From Chitinophagaceae bacterium (GTDB taxonomy: Bacteria > Bacteroidota > Bacteroidia > Chitinophagales > Chitinophagaceae), in the NCBI GenBank assembly GCA_016787065.1, contig JAEUVD010000049.1, positions 16,606-80,605 of the forward strand: a DNA stretch of 64,000 nucleotides, in the 5' to 3' direction. The notes below the pieces were generated by a model. The model was given only the letters and a program-made list of their open reading frames with translations. It searched no databases and was not told the origin of the DNA. A program made the translations under genes and the position numbers. This document shows, one piece after another, positions 62,501-64,000 of this stretch; the first letter of the stretch is position 1, and each line of letters starts with the position of its first letter.

Positions 62501-64000
62501 ACCGTTGTAGTAACGGATGGAAATAGTTGTTCCGCTACCAGTGCGGTTACTATCACACAACCTACCTTATTAACGGCAACGGCTTCGGCAACAGCGATTA
62601 GTTGTAATGCAGGACAAAGCACTATCACGGTTACTGCTAATGGAGGTACCACAGCGTATCAATATAAATTGAACGCCGGTGCGTATCAATCATCGAATAT
62701 CTTTTCAAATAATAATGCCGGAACGTATACGATAACGGTTCAGGATGCGAATAACTGTACAACCACTACAACGGTAAGTATTGTTCAACCAACGGCACTA
62801 ACCTTGAGTGCGAGTGCTACAGCTATTTTATGTAATCCCGGTTCAAGTACGATTACCGCAACCGCCGGTGGTGGTACTACAACGTATCAGTATAGTTTGA
62901 ATGGTGGAGCCTATCAAAGTGGAAACACCTTTTCAGGGAATGGTCCGGGTACATATACGATTACCGTAAAAGATGCGAATAACTGTACGAAGACATCAAC
63001 TGTTTCAATTACACAACCAAACGTATTGAGTGTAACCGCTTCGGCTGGAAGTATTTTATGTAACGGTGGAAATACAACAATCACCGCAACAGGAATCGGC
63101 GGTACAATCTCATATCAATTTAGTTTGAATGGCGGTACGTATCAAGCCGGAACAAGCTTCACGAATGTTGTAGCTGGAAGTTATACCGTTACGATTAAAG
63201 ATGCAAATAACTGTACGGCAACTACAATTGTAACTATCACACAACCTACCTTACTAACGGCAACGGCTTCTGCATCGGCAATTAGTTGTAATGCAGGACA
63301 AAGCACTATCACCGTTACTGCTAATGGAGGAACCACAGCGTATCAATATAAACTGAATGCCGGTGCCTATCAAGCATCGAATATCTTTTCAAATAATAAT
63401 GCCGGAACGTATACGATAACGGTTCAGGATGCAAATAACTGTACAACCACTACAACGGTAAGTATTGTTCAACCAACGGCACTAACCTTGAGTTCGAGTG
63501 CTACAGCTATTTTATGCAATCCCGGCACAAGCACGATCACCGCAACCGCCAGTGGTGGTACCACAGCCTATCAATTTAGTTTGAATGGAGGAGCCTATCA
63601 AAGTGGAAATACCTTCTCAGGTAATGGTCCGGGTACATATACGATTACTGTGAAAGATGCGAATAACTGTACGAAGACATCAACCGTTTCAATTACACAA
63701 CCAAACGTATTGAATGTAACCGCTTCGGCTGGAAGTATTTTATGTAACGGTGGAAATACAACGATCACCGCAACAGGAACCGGTGGTACAACAAGTTATC
63801 AATATAGTTTGAATGGAGGTACGTATCAAGCAGGAACAAGCTTCACGAATGTTGTAGCCGGAAGTTATACCGTTACGATAAAGGATGCGAATAACTGTAC
63901 GGCAACTACAATTGTAACTATCACACAACCTACCTTACTAACGGCAACGGCTTCTGCAACGGCAATTAGTTGTAATGCAGGACAAAGCACTATCACCGTT
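59537..64000 (+). CDS. Giant SprB-like surface adhesin (5' part)
   Basis: The frame is open from ATG 59537 to the last base (1488 codons) and continues past the window. A signal peptide (MNKILLTFLLLLLVTSGFAQ) is followed by about 370 residues of Cys-rich beta structure with Ig-like modules (NIICNDPCGTTTVHVVIDS). About 15 SprB-type repeats follow, each ending in TVTVKDANNCT-like segments and ITQP linkers. SprB is the T9SS-secreted gliding adhesin of Flavobacterium; the family is also called SprB repeat-containing. The sorting domain, if present, is outside the window. Cys residues occur at regular sites (ILCN, NNCT) and may form a disulphide in each repeat. Confidence 0.9.
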   Translation, partial: MNKILLTFLLLLLVTSGFAQVINVSNVTTSGRFSQCSGAPIPTIQVSYVSGTGTTFSGGNIICNDPCGTTTVHVVIDSITWQQMPDAEWLHGIFLPANAGYTVSGINLPTGFVTYNNGCQGQCPVGISAGPGFYFDASAGNDCCGTILANDGYPCNNYGKTTLNCVNKFSLDFNLTFCNSILTTPTETFTLSGTSDGATGCWSYFTAANHSISFTVNVTPCTTVYNVPFSATAITRSCSGGIENFTTTLTGGCGNGNSVSWWSAATGGTLLGSGSPFVYDPAGSTCPGGQTIYASCCPGGTTSCIARQAVVIPGTCSSLMITGVNSVSGNCTSPSAINAVSVANSIGTVTYTLSPGNISNTSGIFTGLVLGSYTVTVTDGTNCSATTAVSFTPISVPSLSLSNTTILCNAGTSTLTAVGSGTSIPYQYSLNGGALQSSGVFSGLNAGTYTVVVSDGNNCTSSSTIQITQPNVLTLGLGAGNIGCFGGSTTISGVATGGTMAYSYKLNAGSYQSSNSFTGITAGSYTVTVKDANNCTATSSITITQPTALAVSLSSGSILCNGGSTVLTANASGGTTAYQFSLNGSSYQNGNTFTVSSATYTVSVKDANNCTASSTIIITQPTPIVFGSASTNNVLCNGGSSGEIEILATGGTGTKTYTIAPLGPQTNTDGEFENLTAQCYTITAKDINNCSVTTVVCISQPAALTLTASSTAIACNAGVSTITCVAGGGTPSYQYQLNAGAFQTSSSFANNVAGTYTLTVKDANNCTKSTVLTITQPLALSLSVNASAILCNAGTSVITATAGGGTTAYQYSLNGGTYQSSNTFSGNASSTYTVTVKDANNCTKTSTVAITQPALLQIIGVLGTIPTCIPGNDATLSVSAIGGTGTLQYKINASAYQLSNQFSGLSASTYTITVKDANNCTATTVQAIMAPVLPVISSVSTTPIACFGNNTAQITVAASGMTSLTYQLLPNNVVNSTGVFNGLNAGAYTVVVTDGNSCSATSAVTITQPTLLTATASATAISCNAGQSTITVTANGGTTAYQYKLNAGAYQSSNIFSNNNAGTYTITVQDANNCTTTTTVSIVQPTALTLSASATAILCNPGSSTITATAGGGTTTYQYSLNGGAYQSGNTFSGNGPGTYTITVKDANNCTKTSTVSITQPNVLSVTASAGSILCNGGNTTITATGIGGTISYQFSLNGGTYQAGTSFTNVVAGSYTVTIKDANNCTATTIVTITQPTLLTATASASAISCNAGQSTITVTANGGTTAYQYKLNAGAYQASNIFSNNNAGTYTITVQDANNCTTTTTVSIVQPTALTLSSSATAILCNPGTSTITATASGGTTAYQFSLNGGAYQSGNTFSGNGPGTYTITVKDANNCTKTSTVSITQPNVLNVTASAGSILCNGGNTTITATGTGGTTSYQYSLNGGTYQAGTSFTNVVAGSYTVTIKDANNCTATTIVTITQPTLLTATASATAISCNAGQSTITV
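60720..64000 (+). repeat. 228-bp (76-aa) tandem repeats in the adhesin
   Basis: Repeat landmarks (GATGCGAATAACTGTAC or close variants) occur at 62744, 62972, 63200, 63428, 63656 and 63884, exactly 228 bp apart; earlier units are 220-240 bp. A higher-order unit of three repeats (684 bp) is nearly identical at 62561-63244, 63245-63928 and the start of a third at 63929. Confidence 0.9.

Overview
The window is chromosomal DNA of a Bacteroidota bacterium, probably a free-living, gliding-type relative of Chitinophagales, Sphingobacteriales or Flavobacteriales. The evidence is: type IX secretion (T9SS) sorting domains, SprB-like adhesin repeats, an S46 dipeptidyl-peptidase, an ECF sigma/FecR/TonB-receptor locus, Bacteroidota-type promoters (TTTG at -33, TAnnTTTG at -7), and the absence of Shine-Dalgarno sequences. 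I cannot name a genus.

Layout. 1-12.5 kb: the tail of a T9SS protein, a stand-alone rpoC, a 1229-aa T9SS protein and a frameshifted beta-helix protein. 12.6-22.4 kb: an acyl-CoA carboxylase beta subunit, then a tight eight-gene operon (YtxH-like, active ketosynthase, Cys-less ketosynthase-like, polysaccharide deacetylase, LolA-like, hypothetical, FabZ-like dehydratase, GT2-DUF2062) that looks like part of an aryl-polyene/flexirubin-type lipid pathway, then homogentisate dioxygenase and a bestrophin. 22.5-28.8 kb: a DUF2807 lipoprotein and a surface-signalling locus (sigma, FecR, an STN protein with solenoid repeats, TonB-dependent receptor). 29-40.4 kb: DUF421 protein, thymidine kinase, S46 peptidase, panB, a 1933-aa M4 metalloprotease and a VOC protein. 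40.6-56.0 kb: a regulator, a repeat-rich gene desert and a defence operon. 56.1-64 kb: tRNA-Asp with rplT-rpmI, an EamA transporter, a GH5 mannanase-like enzyme, a small secreted protein and the start of a giant SprB-like adhesin that runs off the window.

The most notable system is the operon at 41861-56026: XRE regulator, type III Mod, a small PD-(D/E)XK-like protein, type III Res, a sacsin/HSP90-like ATPase fused to a PD-(D/E)XK nuclease, a PLD-like/SNF2 helicase, DUF4391, and a PD-(D/E)XK-DUF5655 protein. Genes overlap or lie within 20 bp of each other. The operon ends about 50 bp before the terminator of tRNA-Asp. It looks like a type III restriction-modification core extended by a second ATPase/helicase/nuclease module. 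Upstream lie an array of eight exact 21-bp units, each with a GAAC-N4-GTTC-like dyad, and copies of a dispersed inverted-repeat family that also occurs near 29.0 and 39.7 kb.

All functions are read from motifs by eye; no database search was run.
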